Shown here piece by piece: positions 1-8,157 of a stretch of 64,000 bases of DNA (position 1 is its first letter; every line of letters starts with the position of its first letter). The translations under genes and the position numbers were made by a program. The notes below the pieces were generated by a model. It had not been told where the DNA came from, made no database searches, and saw nothing but the letters and a program-made list of their open reading frames with translations. This DNA is from Gemmatimonadaceae bacterium (GTDB lineage: Bacteria; Gemmatimonadota; Gemmatimonadetes; Gemmatimonadales; Gemmatimonadaceae). The DNA is taken from the NCBI GenBank assembly GCA_035606695.1, contig DATNEW010000028.1, positions 62,001 to 126,000 on the forward strand. Direction: 5' to 3'.

Positions 1-2
1 GT

Positions 3-1031
3 GCCGGCAAAGGCGTGCGGCCGATCGAAGCGCAGATCGGTGCTTATATGGAAGCGGTGGAGCTCGCGGTCGCGGAACGATGTGCGTTGCGAGACGCCAT
101 TCAGCCCATCGATCCGCGCGACGTGTTGTCGCGAAGCTCGATGTCGGGACTCATCGATCTCTGTCCGTTGCGCGGAGTGCGGCACAATACAGCCGATTCC
201 GTCGACTGCGTCGACGCGGAAGAACTCCTCTCGGGCGCCACCGTATCTGTTCCCGCGGAGCTCGTGTTCTTTCCGTATTTGCCCTCCCAAGGCCGGCTGT
301 TCGGGAACACGACCAACGGGCTTGCGTCAGGCAGCACGGTCGCCGAAGCGACATTGCACGCGCTGCTCGAAGTGGTCGAGCGTGACGCGGTATCGTTCAT
401 GAACGTACGATCCGGCGTCCGCGGCGTTCGTCTGGACACGCTGCCCTCGACGGTCCGCGCGTTGCTCGGCGCGATCGAGTCGGCGGATTGCGAGATCGCT
501 GTGCGTGAATTGCCCAGCGAGTTCGGGCTGCCGACGTTTCACGCCGCCGTGTTCGACCGCGCGCGCATCGCGAGTCTGACCGTGGCGGCTGGCTACGGCT
601 GCCACGCCGATCCCGAAATCGCGCTGGTGCGCGCCGTGACCGAAGCATGTCAGAGCCGGCTGACCGCGATTCACGGCGGACGCGACGATCTCGATCGATG
701 CGAGGCGCGCGTCGACGCACGTCCCGCGGGCGAACATGACCGGATCGCGGAGGAACAATTCCGGCGCATGGCCGCGTGGCCGGACGTCGCGTCGTTCGAG
801 ACCGTGCGGGCATCCGTCAACGTTGGCGGCAGCGTCGATGCGGCACTCGCGCAAATCCTCGCGCATCTTCAAGCGCGCGGCGTCAACCAGGTGTGCCGCG
901 TCGCCCTTACTCTCGACGCCGACGAGATGAGCGTCGTACGCGTCATCGTGCCGACGCTCGAGTGTTTCAATCGGGACGTCGCGCGTGTCGGTCCACGTCT
1001 GCTGCGAGCGATGCATGCCCGCGTCGCGTAA
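3..1031 (+). CDS. YcaO-domain protein, 5' truncated (RiPP backbone cyclodehydratase/thioamide synthase family)
   Basis: The reading frame is open from the window edge, so the N-terminus is missing; 342 residues are visible. YcaO proteins use ATP to activate a peptide amide for attack by a side chain or by sulfide. The family signatures are present in order: a GKG segment at the very start followed by the EAVE glutamate pair, then ALLEVVERDAV and later TEACQSRL, which resemble the ATP/Mg-binding glutamate helices. The ending matches TfuA-partnered YcaO proteins and I see no PxPxP tail typical of azoline-forming ones. The next gene, a TfuA homologue, overlaps it by 17 bases. In known thioamide RiPPs and in archaeal McrA modification, YcaO+TfuA installs a thioamide. 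Family assignment is firm; the thioamide product is inferred. Confidence 0.9.
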   Translation, partial: AGKGVRPIEAQIGAYMEAVELAVAERCALRDAIQPIDPRDVLSRSSMSGLIDLCPLRGVRHNTADSVDCVDAEELLSGATVSVPAELVFFPYLPSQGRLFGNTTNGLASGSTVAEATLHALLEVVERDAVSFMNVRSGVRGVRLDTLPSTVRALLGAIESADCEIAVRELPSEFGLPTFHAAVFDRARIASLTVAAGYGCHADPEIALVRAVTEACQSRLTAIHGGRDDLDRCEARVDARPAGEHDRIAEEQFRRMAAWPDVASFETVRASVNVGGSVDAALAQILAHLQARGVNQVCRVALTLDADEMSVVRVIVPTLECFNRDVARVGPRLLRAMHARVA

Positions 1032-1737
1032 CGTCGCGTTCGTCGGCCCCACCTATGCGCCGATCGCCGACACAAGTCTCATCGAGCGCGCGGGGTTCGA
1101 GCCATGCGCGCCCGCGCGCCGCGGCGACATGGATGCGCTCGACGGTGAGCCCGGGGTGGCGGTCCTCGTGGACGGACGTTTCAACCATGCGCTCGCCGTC
1201 GGGCATGCGGAGCTGCGACGCGCGGTTGAGCGCGGATGGTCGGTCTGGGGTCTCTCGTCGATGGGCGCCATTCGCGCGTATGAATTGCGCAACCTCGGCG
1301 TTCGCGGCTTCGGTAACGTCTACGCGCACTTTCTCGCGGCGGACGACTTTCAAGACGACGAAGTGGCGCTGATGCACGCGCCCACTGCACCGTATGAAAC
1401 ATTCAGCGAGCCGCTCATACATATCCGGTACTGTCTCGCGGAGATGGTTCGTTTGGGTGAGATCGACTCCGGTGTCGCGCGACGCACGGCGGGGTATCTC
1501 AAGTCGCAATGGTTCGCGGCGCGCACACTCGACGGATTCGTGGCGGCGCTCACCACCTTCGGAGGCGACGTCGCCGCGAACTCGGCACGCGCGCACGTCG
1601 CACGCTTCGATCAATTTCGCGTCAAGACGAAGGACCTGATCGCATTCTTCGCGGAACAGCCGTGGCGCTCGACGTCGTACATCGCGACGCCGGCGCCGGC
1701 GCCGTTCTTGGACAGTCTCACCGAGGACGCTGCATGA
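1015..1737 (+). CDS. TfuA-like protein (partner of YcaO in thioamidation)
   Basis: A 240-residue protein recognisable as TfuA-like by the N-terminal FVGPT segment, DGRFNHALAVGHAELRRA, the block GLSSMGAIRAYELRNLGV, and DDEVALMH. TfuA proteins are thought to help deliver sulfur to the YcaO active site during thioamide formation. The ATG at 1015 is chosen because FVGPT starts a few residues later and upstream in-frame starts add only YcaO-overlapping sequence. It overlaps the YcaO gene by 17 bases and shares an ATGA junction with the next gene, so all are probably translated together. Assignment is by motif resemblance; biochemical role here is inferred from the pair. Confidence 0.88.
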   Translation: MPASRNVAFVGPTYAPIADTSLIERAGFEPCAPARRGDMDALDGEPGVAVLVDGRFNHALAVGHAELRRAVERGWSVWGLSSMGAIRAYELRNLGVRGFGNVYAHFLAADDFQDDEVALMHAPTAPYETFSEPLIHIRYCLAEMVRLGEIDSGVARRTAGYLKSQWFAARTLDGFVAALTTFGGDVAANSARAHVARFDQFRVKTKDLIAFFAEQPWRSTSYIATPAPAPFLDSLTEDAA

Positions 1738-2063
1738 CCTCGCAAACCAACCCGGACGCGCCAACCTCCTGGGAAGCCGGCCTCGCGCGTGGATCGATCG
1801 TGCTCGAGCTGGACGAATCCGTCCTCGACAGCGTGCAAGGCGAGCACACGGTGCTGCTCGACTACGAGCGCGGCGAGTACTACGGCCTCAATGCGGTCGC
1901 GACCGCGGTGTGGCAACAACTTCGGGCGCGGCGGCAATTTCCGGACATCGTCGCGGCTCTCACCGCCGAATACGATGTAGCCGACGAACTCGCGCGGCGC
2001 GACGTCGCGGCGTTTCTTGCCGACCTCCGCGACCGTGGCGTCGTGCGAGCGCACGCGTCATGA
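1734..2063 (+). CDS. PqqD-like RiPP recognition element protein (lasso B1)
   Basis: A 109-residue PqqD-family protein. These small winged-helix proteins bind the leader of a RiPP precursor and present it to the modifying enzymes; in split lasso systems this is protein B1. Visible signature: the strand-strand-helix segment LLDYERGEYYGLNAVATAVW (about residues 41-60), followed by a helical C-terminal half with the repeating acidic/hydrophobic pattern of the family. Its ATG overlaps the TfuA stop (ATGA), and its own stop overlaps the B2 start in the same way, as expected for a stoichiometric complex. It probably serves the leader peptidase and may also serve the YcaO; the latter is inference. 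Confidence 0.9.
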   Translation: MTSQTNPDAPTSWEAGLARGSIVLELDESVLDSVQGEHTVLLDYERGEYYGLNAVATAVWQQLRARRQFPDIVAALTAEYDVADELARRDVAAFLADLRDRGVVRAHAS

Positions 2064-2455
2064 ACGGATTGTTCGTGTTCGTTCGGTCGATGCTCCTGTT
2101 GACGCGAGTGCGCGCGGGGCTGCGGCGCACTGGTTTGCGCCCGATGGTGCAGCGGGCACGCCGCCGTCCGCTCGGCCGCGCGCGACGTGATCGCGACGCC
2201 GTCACATTTGCCCGCTCGCTCGCGACTCAGGTCGAACGAGCCGCCGCGTGCTTTCCGGGACGTGCGCGATGCCTCGAGCAATCGATCGCGCTGCTCATGC
2301 TGCTCCGCGACGCCGGCGTTGCCGCCGAGCTTCGGCTTGGCATCATCGCATTGCCGTTCACGGCGCACGCATGGGTGGAGGTAAACGGTCAGGCGATCAA
2401 CGCCGACAGCGAAACGCTCGCCACGATGCAACCGTTCCCGGAACTGCGCGGGTGA
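2060..2455 (+). CDS. Lasso peptide leader peptidase B2 (transglutaminase-like, McjB C-terminal type)
   Basis: A 131-residue protein of the B2 family, which removes the lasso leader peptide. The cysteine-protease triad can be placed: Cys71 in RCLEQSIALLMLLRDAG, His103 in FTAHAWVEVNGQ, and probably Asp116 in INADSE; the spacing resembles the McjB triad. The N-terminal 45 residues are hydrophobic then strongly basic. The gene is locked between PqqD (ATGA) and the cyclase (GTGA). The AHAWVE and RCL blocks are diagnostic for this family, so function is well supported. The expected substrate is the precursor peptide encoded on the opposite strand near 4500-4740. Confidence 0.93.
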   Translation: MNGLFVFVRSMLLLTRVRAGLRRTGLRPMVQRARRRPLGRARRDRDAVTFARSLATQVERAAACFPGRARCLEQSIALLMLLRDAGVAAELRLGIIALPFTAHAWVEVNGQAINADSETLATMQPFPELRG

Positions 2456-4143
2456 GGGGATTCCTCGCGGCGTTCGCGCCTGGTGGATCGGGAGCGGACG
2501 GACGCGCGCGCGAATGGGTGGACGATCGTCTGCGGCGCGCGCGTGGTCGCGACCAGTGGAACGCCGAGCCGCAATTCGTGACGCACGGCGATTTCGCGGC
2601 GGCGTGGTGGACCGAGCCTGGTGCCCGCGTTTCCGCGAGCCGCGTCGGCAGCATGACGATCATCGGTGACGCCCGACTCGGCGACATTTCCCTCGATCGA
2701 TTCGCCGAGTTGTATCGCGCGAACGGCGAGCGTACGCTCGATGATCTCGACGGCGAATTCGCCCTCGTACTGTACGATGACGCAGCACGTTCGGTCGTCG
2801 CCGTCCGCGACGCGTTCGGGGTCAAGCGATTGTTCTTCCGCCGCGTGGCGGAAGATGGCGCCCTGTTCGCCTCGCATCTCGACCTCCTGAGCGAGTCGAG
2901 CGTCGCCGACGGCGATTTCGCTCATTGCTATTTGACGGGCGAGCTTCCGACCGATCCAACCTGCACCGTGTGGTCGGACGTTCGAGTCGTTCCCTCGGCG
3001 ACGTCGATCTCGCTGCGGCATGGCTCGTGGCGAATGAGACGCTACTGGCAGCCGGGAGTCGCGAAGCCGGAGATTCCGCGCGGCGAGCAGGAGCAGCGCG
3101 CGGCGTTCGACGCGCATCTGCGCGCCGCGGTCACGGCATGCATCGACGCGGACGTGCCGGCGTGGTGCGAAATTTCGGGCGGTCTTGATTCCGGAACGGT
3201 GTTCGCCATCGCGCACGATGCCGGCCGCGTTGCCGGCACGTACAGTTACGTCGATGACATGCCGGGCGCGGATGAGCGGCGATTCATCAGCGCGATCGTC
3301 GGTCAGCGTCCGGTTCGCAACGATCACATCGAGGCGTCGTACCCGTGGGAGGATGACGGCGCACCGCCGCCGCTCACGGACGAGCCGCGCATCTACTACC
3401 CCTATTGGGCGCGCGATCGGTCTGCCGAGCGCATCGTGCGCGACGCGGGAGGCCGATACATCCTGAGTGGCGCGGGTTCGGACTATTATCTCTCCGGCAG
3501 CGCGGTGGTCATTGCCGACGCGCTGGCGAGCTGGCGCGTCGGCAATGCGGTCCGCGAGGCGCATGCGGTCGCCATGGCGCAGCGACGGTCGATGTGGGCG
3601 ACGCTGTGGCGGTACGGGGTGCGTCCGTGGGCGACGTCACTCGTTCGGTTCGGCGCGGACCACGACACGCACTTGCGTCGCAATTCGCGCACGTTCCTCG
3701 AGTACGCATCGACGTTGCACGAGCTGCCGCTGACCTGGCCGGCCGTGGAAAAACGATATCCATTCTTGAATCGTGCGTTGGTCGACTATGCGCTCGCGCT
3801 GCCGAGCCGCATGGTCTTTCACGACGGGCTCACGAAGCAGATGCTTCGTGGCAACGGCGCTTCGGCGCTGCTGCCGGAGATCGTTCGAGCGCGGCGGACG
3901 AAAGGGTGGATCGACGGGCGTGCGAGCTGGGCGTTGTCGCACGAACAGCGGCTCGTCGACCGACTCGTGCGCGATCCGTTGATCGCGCAGGCAGGGTGGA
4001 TTGACGGAGCGGAGCTTCGGGCGACGATTGCGCGGACGCGGACCGGGATCAGCCCGGGTGCGGTCCCCATGATGCGCGCCCTTTCGCTCGAGACCTGGCT
4101 CGCGGTGCGCACGGGACGATGGCCGCAAATCGCCCATGATTGA
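2452..4143 (+). CDS. Asparagine synthetase-like lasso cyclase (protein C)
   Basis: A 563-residue AsnB-fold protein. Lasso cyclases adenylate an Asp/Glu side chain of the core peptide and close a macrolactam with the N-terminal amine. The start is the GTG at 2452, overlapping the B2 stop, giving MRGFLAAF. There is no Cys at position 2, so the N-terminal domain cannot hydrolyse glutamine, as in lasso cyclases and unlike true AsnB. The ATP pyrophosphatase loop is SGGLDSGTVF near residue 242; GAGSDYYLSG and a C-terminal RRTKGWIDGR segment follow. Located directly after B1 and B2, so lasso cyclase is the best reading; a graspetide or house-keeping asparagine synthetase role is unlikely. Confidence 0.92.
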   Translation: MRGFLAAFAPGGSGADGRAREWVDDRLRRARGRDQWNAEPQFVTHGDFAAAWWTEPGARVSASRVGSMTIIGDARLGDISLDRFAELYRANGERTLDDLDGEFALVLYDDAARSVVAVRDAFGVKRLFFRRVAEDGALFASHLDLLSESSVADGDFAHCYLTGELPTDPTCTVWSDVRVVPSATSISLRHGSWRMRRYWQPGVAKPEIPRGEQEQRAAFDAHLRAAVTACIDADVPAWCEISGGLDSGTVFAIAHDAGRVAGTYSYVDDMPGADERRFISAIVGQRPVRNDHIEASYPWEDDGAPPPLTDEPRIYYPYWARDRSAERIVRDAGGRYILSGAGSDYYLSGSAVVIADALASWRVGNAVREAHAVAMAQRRSMWATLWRYGVRPWATSLVRFGADHDTHLRRNSRTFLEYASTLHELPLTWPAVEKRYPFLNRALVDYALALPSRMVFHDGLTKQMLRGNGASALLPEIVRARRTKGWIDGRASWALSHEQRLVDRLVRDPLIAQAGWIDGAELRATIARTRTGISPGAVPMMRALSLETWLAVRTGRWPQIAHD

Positions 4144-4192
4144 GCGATAATATCAAAACGCTCATTAACGAACAATCAACTTCAATACATGG

Positions 4193-4498
4193 TCAGCCGC
4201 CGGCGATCGCCGTGACGACGCGAATCTCGTCGCCGTCGGCGAGTGGTGCCGCCAAACCGCCCGCCAACCGTACCGGGCGGGCATTGACATACAATGCCAC
4301 AAATGGATGCGGCTGCCCGCTGGCATCGCAGAGGCGCGGCGCCAAACGCGGAAACCGGTCACGCATTTCCGACAGCGCACCCGCGACCGTATCCGCGCCG
4401 ACGACCACCGACGCAGCGGCCAGCGTCGCGAGCGACGCTGGCAACTGCACGGTGACGGAAGCCGTGGGTGTGTTGGGAGTGTTGGGAGAGTCGCTCAC
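4193..4498 (-). CDS. MoaD/ThiS-family sulfur carrier protein ending in Gly-Gly
   Basis: A 101-residue ubiquitin-like sulfur carrier candidate. The C-terminal 85 residues follow the MoaD/ThiS/CysO pattern: VTVQLPASL strand, GALSEMRDRFP helix, FVALYVNARPVR strand, LADGDEIRVVTAIAGG end. The terminal Gly-Gly is the site that is adenylated by a MoeB/ThiF-type enzyme and converted to a thiocarboxylate. The first 15 residues (Ser/Pro/Thr/Asn) are an extra tail. Start is the GTG at 4498, which overlaps the stop of the precursor peptide gene (GTGA); no ATG is available. No E1 enzyme or sulfurtransferase lies in the window. Its coupling to the precursor suggests it donates sulfur for peptide modification rather than for molybdopterin or thiamine. 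Confidence 0.85.
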   Translation of the reverse strand: MSDSPNTPNTPTASVTVQLPASLATLAAASVVVGADTVAGALSEMRDRFPRLAPRLCDASGQPHPFVALYVNARPVRLAGGLAAPLADGDEIRVVTAIAGG

Positions 4499-4737
4499 GT
4501 CTTCTTGGTGTTCTTGCCCGGCTTGCCATCCGACGGGACCCGGCCGCCGTCGCCGCCGCCACCACCGACACCCGAACCGCCGCCTTCGGTCCAGGCCAAC
4601 ATCCCGTGACATTCCATCGTATCTCCCATGGGTTCGCCCATCGTCTGCTCGACGACGTCGCCAAGATTCGTCACGGTCGGCGCCATATACGGTTTCTTGT
4701 CGCGCGAAGTCGTTTGCCCGTCGTCACGTCGTTCCAT
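4495..4737 (-). CDS. Lasso-type RiPP precursor peptide
   Basis: An 80-residue peptide with a lasso leader: Tyr17-x2-Pro20, Leu25-Gly26 and Thr32 in PYMAPTVTNLGDVVEQTM. The conserved Thr at the penultimate leader position predicts cleavage after Met33, so the core starts GEPMGDTMECHGMLAW. Gly1 of the core and Glu9 fit a nine-residue macrolactam ring. The core also holds Cys10 and His11. A Gly-rich run (about residues 52-65) and a basic tail ending in KKT follow; whether they belong to the product or are trimmed is not visible. The ATG at 4737 has AGGCGG six bases upstream. The gene faces the biosynthetic operon and is translationally coupled to the sulfur carrier. Confidence 0.88.
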   Translation of the reverse strand: MERRDDGQTTSRDKKPYMAPTVTNLGDVVEQTMGEPMGDTMECHGMLAWTEGGGSGVGGGGGDGGRVPSDGKPGKNTKKT

Positions 4738-4793
4738 GCGGCCGCCTGTGTGTGAATGGGTGAGAAAGGGACAGCGAGTAGCGTACAGCAAAT

Positions 4794-7700
4794 TCATGCG
4801 CTCATTGGCCGCAATGCGTGCTGACGAGCGGCACGCGGTGATTCGGCGCGCGCGGCCAGCGCGGCAAGAACGGCCGGAGGGTCGTAGACCTCTCGCCGAA
4901 TGTCATTCAGATAACGCCTCGCAAACTGGCGCGCCGCCGGGGTCTCGCCTGTCGCATCGAGATGCGCGGCATACACCGCCGCCGGCCAGTCGTGCCAGAA
5001 ATCAGGACGCTCGAAGTACCGACGCATGCCGTCGGCGATCATCGAAACATCGTCCTCGCGGCCGAGCCGCGTGCGCGCGTGCAGGTGGATTGCGAGCATG
5101 CGGAGACCCCACGCTGCCGCGTGATGTTCGATCGCGCGATCGAGCGACGGTGCGCGTCGAAGCGCTTCTTCCGGATCGCCGTGCCGCGCCTCGAGCTCCG
5201 CCTCGACGGTCGGCAGCACGATGTCCTTGAACATTCCGATGCCCCGCGAGCCGAGGGTCTGGATCGGACCGCGCGCTTCGTCGAGCAAGCGTCGCGTGAC
5301 CGCCGGCGCGTCCACGTCGAGGCTCATGCCGATCAACCGTTGCCGCGCGATGATCATTCCGCCAAGCGCGCCGCTGCGGGAATACAACTCAATGGCTTCG
5401 GCTAACGCCGCTCGTGCGTCAGCGAATCGTCCTGTGAGCCGGTACCCGACTCCAGCAAAGTCCAATGCTCCTGCGAGGCGGCTCGTGTCGCCCGCCGCTC
5501 GACATCGCGCCGTCAACTGTTTCGCGAGCTCGAGATATTTGTGCACGTCGCCGAACCGTCGGTGAAACAGCAGCTCGATGTTGGTTCGATCCCACTTCTC
5601 TGATTCCGTTTGTGGCTCGAGCGATCGCGCGATCGCGTAGGCATCGTGCAACAACGACGACGACTTGACCTCCGCCATCTTCGCCGTCTCCTTGGCGGCC
5701 CGGAGCCGATGACCCACCGACGCATGCTCGGCGGACGCGCACCGAAGCATCCGTTGGAGATAGACCGACCAATCGCCGCCGGCATCGACTACCGCGCGTT
5801 CGCGATCCAGCTCGAACGGATTGTGCGCGTCGTGCATCGGATCGACTTCGCGCGCCAGCTGCTCGTACCGATCGACTTCCTCGATGACTTTCGTCGGAAG
5901 ACCCGCGTGAACGAGCAGCTCGATGCGGCGGCGCCGAAGCGCGAGCGATTCGCGCGCATCCTTGACCTGACGAATGGCGCGTTCGCATGCCTCAGCCGCC
6001 GCGTCCGGAAACCCGCTTTGTGCGAGATGCTCGGCGCCGCGCTGCAGCGTGCGAAGTCCATCTTCGCCCAGTCCCGCGTTTTCCCAATGCCGCACCGTCT
6101 CCCACAACAGCGCGAGCGATGGCTGTTCAGCGAGCTCCTGCTGCATGCCTTCCGCGGCATAGCGGTGCAGCAGTCGCGCGACTTGCGGCGACACGCGCGT
6201 CAACGCCGCATCCGACCACATGCCGTGACCGACGAGGATGCCCGCGGAATCCGTCTTGAGAATTCCGGCCGCGTCCAGCTCGATGACCGCGTCGACGAAT
6301 GGCGCGCGAGGCAGTTGCGCGACGTGCTCGACGCGCGCCATCGTAGCATACGGACCGAGGATGGCGGCGACCTGCAGAATGCGCAGCGCCGACGCGCTGA
6401 GTGTGTCGAGTGAGCCGTCGAAGGCGTCCGTGAGCGAGCGCGGCGGCGCACCGGCTGACTGTCCCTGGTGCCGCGCCAACTCGATCAGGAAAAGCGGATT
6501 GCCGGCGCCGCGCGCGGCCACGTCGGCGCGTACGTGCGCGCCGAGCGGACGGCCGGACTGGGCTTCCAGATCAGCGAGTAGCGCGTCCGCGGCCTCAGTG
6601 TCGAGCGGATCGATGGCGACGACCGGAGCAACCGTCGTCAACTCGTCGTCGCCCCGGCCGGGGCGGTGCGACATCACGATCGCGACTGCGTGACTGCCCG
6701 CCCACGGGACCAGGTCTTTCCAGAACGCGACGCTGGCCGCATCCATCCACTGCGCATCGTCCACCGCGATGACCAGCGGCGACTCCCAGGTGACGGCTGC
6801 CAGAAGATCGATCAACGCGCTCATCAAGCGGCGGCGAACGAGCTGCGGACTTGGAAGATTCTCACGCTCGTGCGGCGCCGCTTCACCCGAGCCCGGCTGG
6901 AGGAAGCGGTCGATTTCGGCGAGCGCTTCGGGCGCGCATCCCGCGGCGCCGCGCATCAACCGCGCCTCGTGCGCGAGCGTCGCGACGACCGTGAGCGGCC
7001 GACGGCTGTCGCTGCGTTGACAGCGGAGCCGAATGGGACGCATGCGCGCCGCGCGGGCTTGCGCGATGGTTTCGTCGAGCAGTCGCGTCTTCCCGATGCC
7101 GGCCGGACCGACGAGCAAGAGTGCGCCGCCTTGTCCGAGTCGGGCGACGCGAAGCAGCTCGGCGAGTTGTGCCAGCGGCGCGTCCCTGCCGACGAGCCGT
7201 GGGATCGGCGAGAAGCGAGGCTCCGGCGTGCCTTTGATTCGCTGCACCAGCAACCGTCCTTCGACCTGCAGCTCGGGTCTGTCTTCGGTGGCGCGGAGGA
7301 ACGCTTCAAGTGTCTGCAGCGCCGTTTCGCGATCGCCGACCCGACAGAGACCGTCGGCCAGGCTCAACACCGCGCTCTCGTTCCAACGATCGACGCGCAG
7401 CACTGCCTCGGCGAGTGAGATCACGGTCGGCCATTGGCCATGCTCGCGCGCGACGTTCGCGCGCTCGTTCAACGTTCGCGTCGCTCTGACGCGCAGCAGC
7501 TCGCGCTGTTCGTCGAGCCACCGCTCGAACGCGGCGGAGAAGGTCGGCGCGTAGGACGGAAGCAGCGGTGCGATCTCATCCGGCGGCAGCGCCGCGACGT
7601 GATCGGTATCGATGTCGACGATCGACGCGGGCAACGAGAGCACGTCGCCCGCTTCCGTAAATGGAAGACCGAGGCGGCGCAGCTTGGCCAGGAGCCAGCG

Positions 7701-7961
7701 CAGGCGGCTGCGTTGCGTGGCCGCGTCCGCGTCCGGCCACAGGAGCAGCGCCATTTCGTCGCGCGTCCAACGTCGCCCGCGGTCGAGCGCGAACAACAGC
7801 AGCGCCGCCGTCACGACGACGGAGCGTCCGTTCAGCTCGCGGTCGTTGATGCTGGCCGCGACTCGCCCAAAGAGGGTGATCCGAAGCGACGTAGCACGGC
7901 CGTCGGAAGCGCGAGACGCGGGAATTTGTATGGACACCGAAACAGAAGTTGTGCGCCGCAC
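4794..7961 (-). CDS. BTAD/AAA transcriptional activator with C-terminal repeat region
   Basis: A 1055-residue regulator built like large SARP/MalT-type activators. Residues about 27-110 look like an OmpR-type winged helix (LRITLFGRV start; WTRDEMALLLWPDA), followed by a bacterial transcriptional activation (TPR-like) domain to about 255. An AAA ATPase follows with Walker A GPAGIGKT near residue 283 and Walker B-like PLVIAVDDAQWMD near 395. The C-terminal 550 residues are Ala/Leu/Arg-rich helical repeats, probably TPR. It ends 56 bases before the precursor start on the same strand, so it could be cotranscribed with it or activate it. The signal it senses cannot be read from sequence. Confidence 0.85.
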   Translation of the reverse strand: MRRTTSVSVSIQIPASRASDGRATSLRITLFGRVAASINDRELNGRSVVVTAALLLFALDRGRRWTRDEMALLLWPDADAATQRSRLRWLLAKLRRLGLPFTEAGDVLSLPASIVDIDTDHVAALPPDEIAPLLPSYAPTFSAAFERWLDEQRELLRVRATRTLNERANVAREHGQWPTVISLAEAVLRVDRWNESAVLSLADGLCRVGDRETALQTLEAFLRATEDRPELQVEGRLLVQRIKGTPEPRFSPIPRLVGRDAPLAQLAELLRVARLGQGGALLLVGPAGIGKTRLLDETIAQARAARMRPIRLRCQRSDSRRPLTVVATLAHEARLMRGAAGCAPEALAEIDRFLQPGSGEAAPHERENLPSPQLVRRRLMSALIDLLAAVTWESPLVIAVDDAQWMDAASVAFWKDLVPWAGSHAVAIVMSHRPGRGDDELTTVAPVVAIDPLDTEAADALLADLEAQSGRPLGAHVRADVAARGAGNPLFLIELARHQGQSAGAPPRSLTDAFDGSLDTLSASALRILQVAAILGPYATMARVEHVAQLPRAPFVDAVIELDAAGILKTDSAGILVGHGMWSDAALTRVSPQVARLLHRYAAEGMQQELAEQPSLALLWETVRHWENAGLGEDGLRTLQRGAEHLAQSGFPDAAAEACERAIRQVKDARESLALRRRRIELLVHAGLPTKVIEEVDRYEQLAREVDPMHDAHNPFELDRERAVVDAGGDWSVYLQRMLRCASAEHASVGHRLRAAKETAKMAEVKSSSLLHDAYAIARSLEPQTESEKWDRTNIELLFHRRFGDVHKYLELAKQLTARCRAAGDTSRLAGALDFAGVGYRLTGRFADARAALAEAIELYSRSGALGGMIIARQRLIGMSLDVDAPAVTRRLLDEARGPIQTLGSRGIGMFKDIVLPTVEAELEARHGDPEEALRRAPSLDRAIEHHAAAWGLRMLAIHLHARTRLGREDDVSMIADGMRRYFERPDFWHDWPAAVYAAHLDATGETPAARQFARRYLNDIRREVYDPPAVLAALAARAESPRAARQHALRPMSA

Positions 7962-8157
7962 AGCGCGACGGATGGCCTATTCTGTTGCACGGCACTACGG
8001 GCCGCAAGGACGCTGTAAACGCGCGGCGGATCGATCGCTCACGCATCGCTCACGCTTGGGACTTAGCGTACCGTGGCGCCACGTCGAGCGCGGTCCCGGC
8101 GACTCATTTCGAGCAACGCCGCCGGGGATTTCCGGTCATTTGCAACGGAGCGGCCAC

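Noticed and set aside
2452-4143. Reading the cyclase as a true glutamine-dependent asparagine synthetase
   Set aside because: No Cys at position 2 and the gene is embedded in lasso B1/B2; fits a lasso cyclase.
4140-4763. Plus-strand open frame across the precursor and sulfur carrier
   Set aside because: The minus strand carries the lasso leader and the ThiS-like Gly-Gly end, which explain the sequence better.
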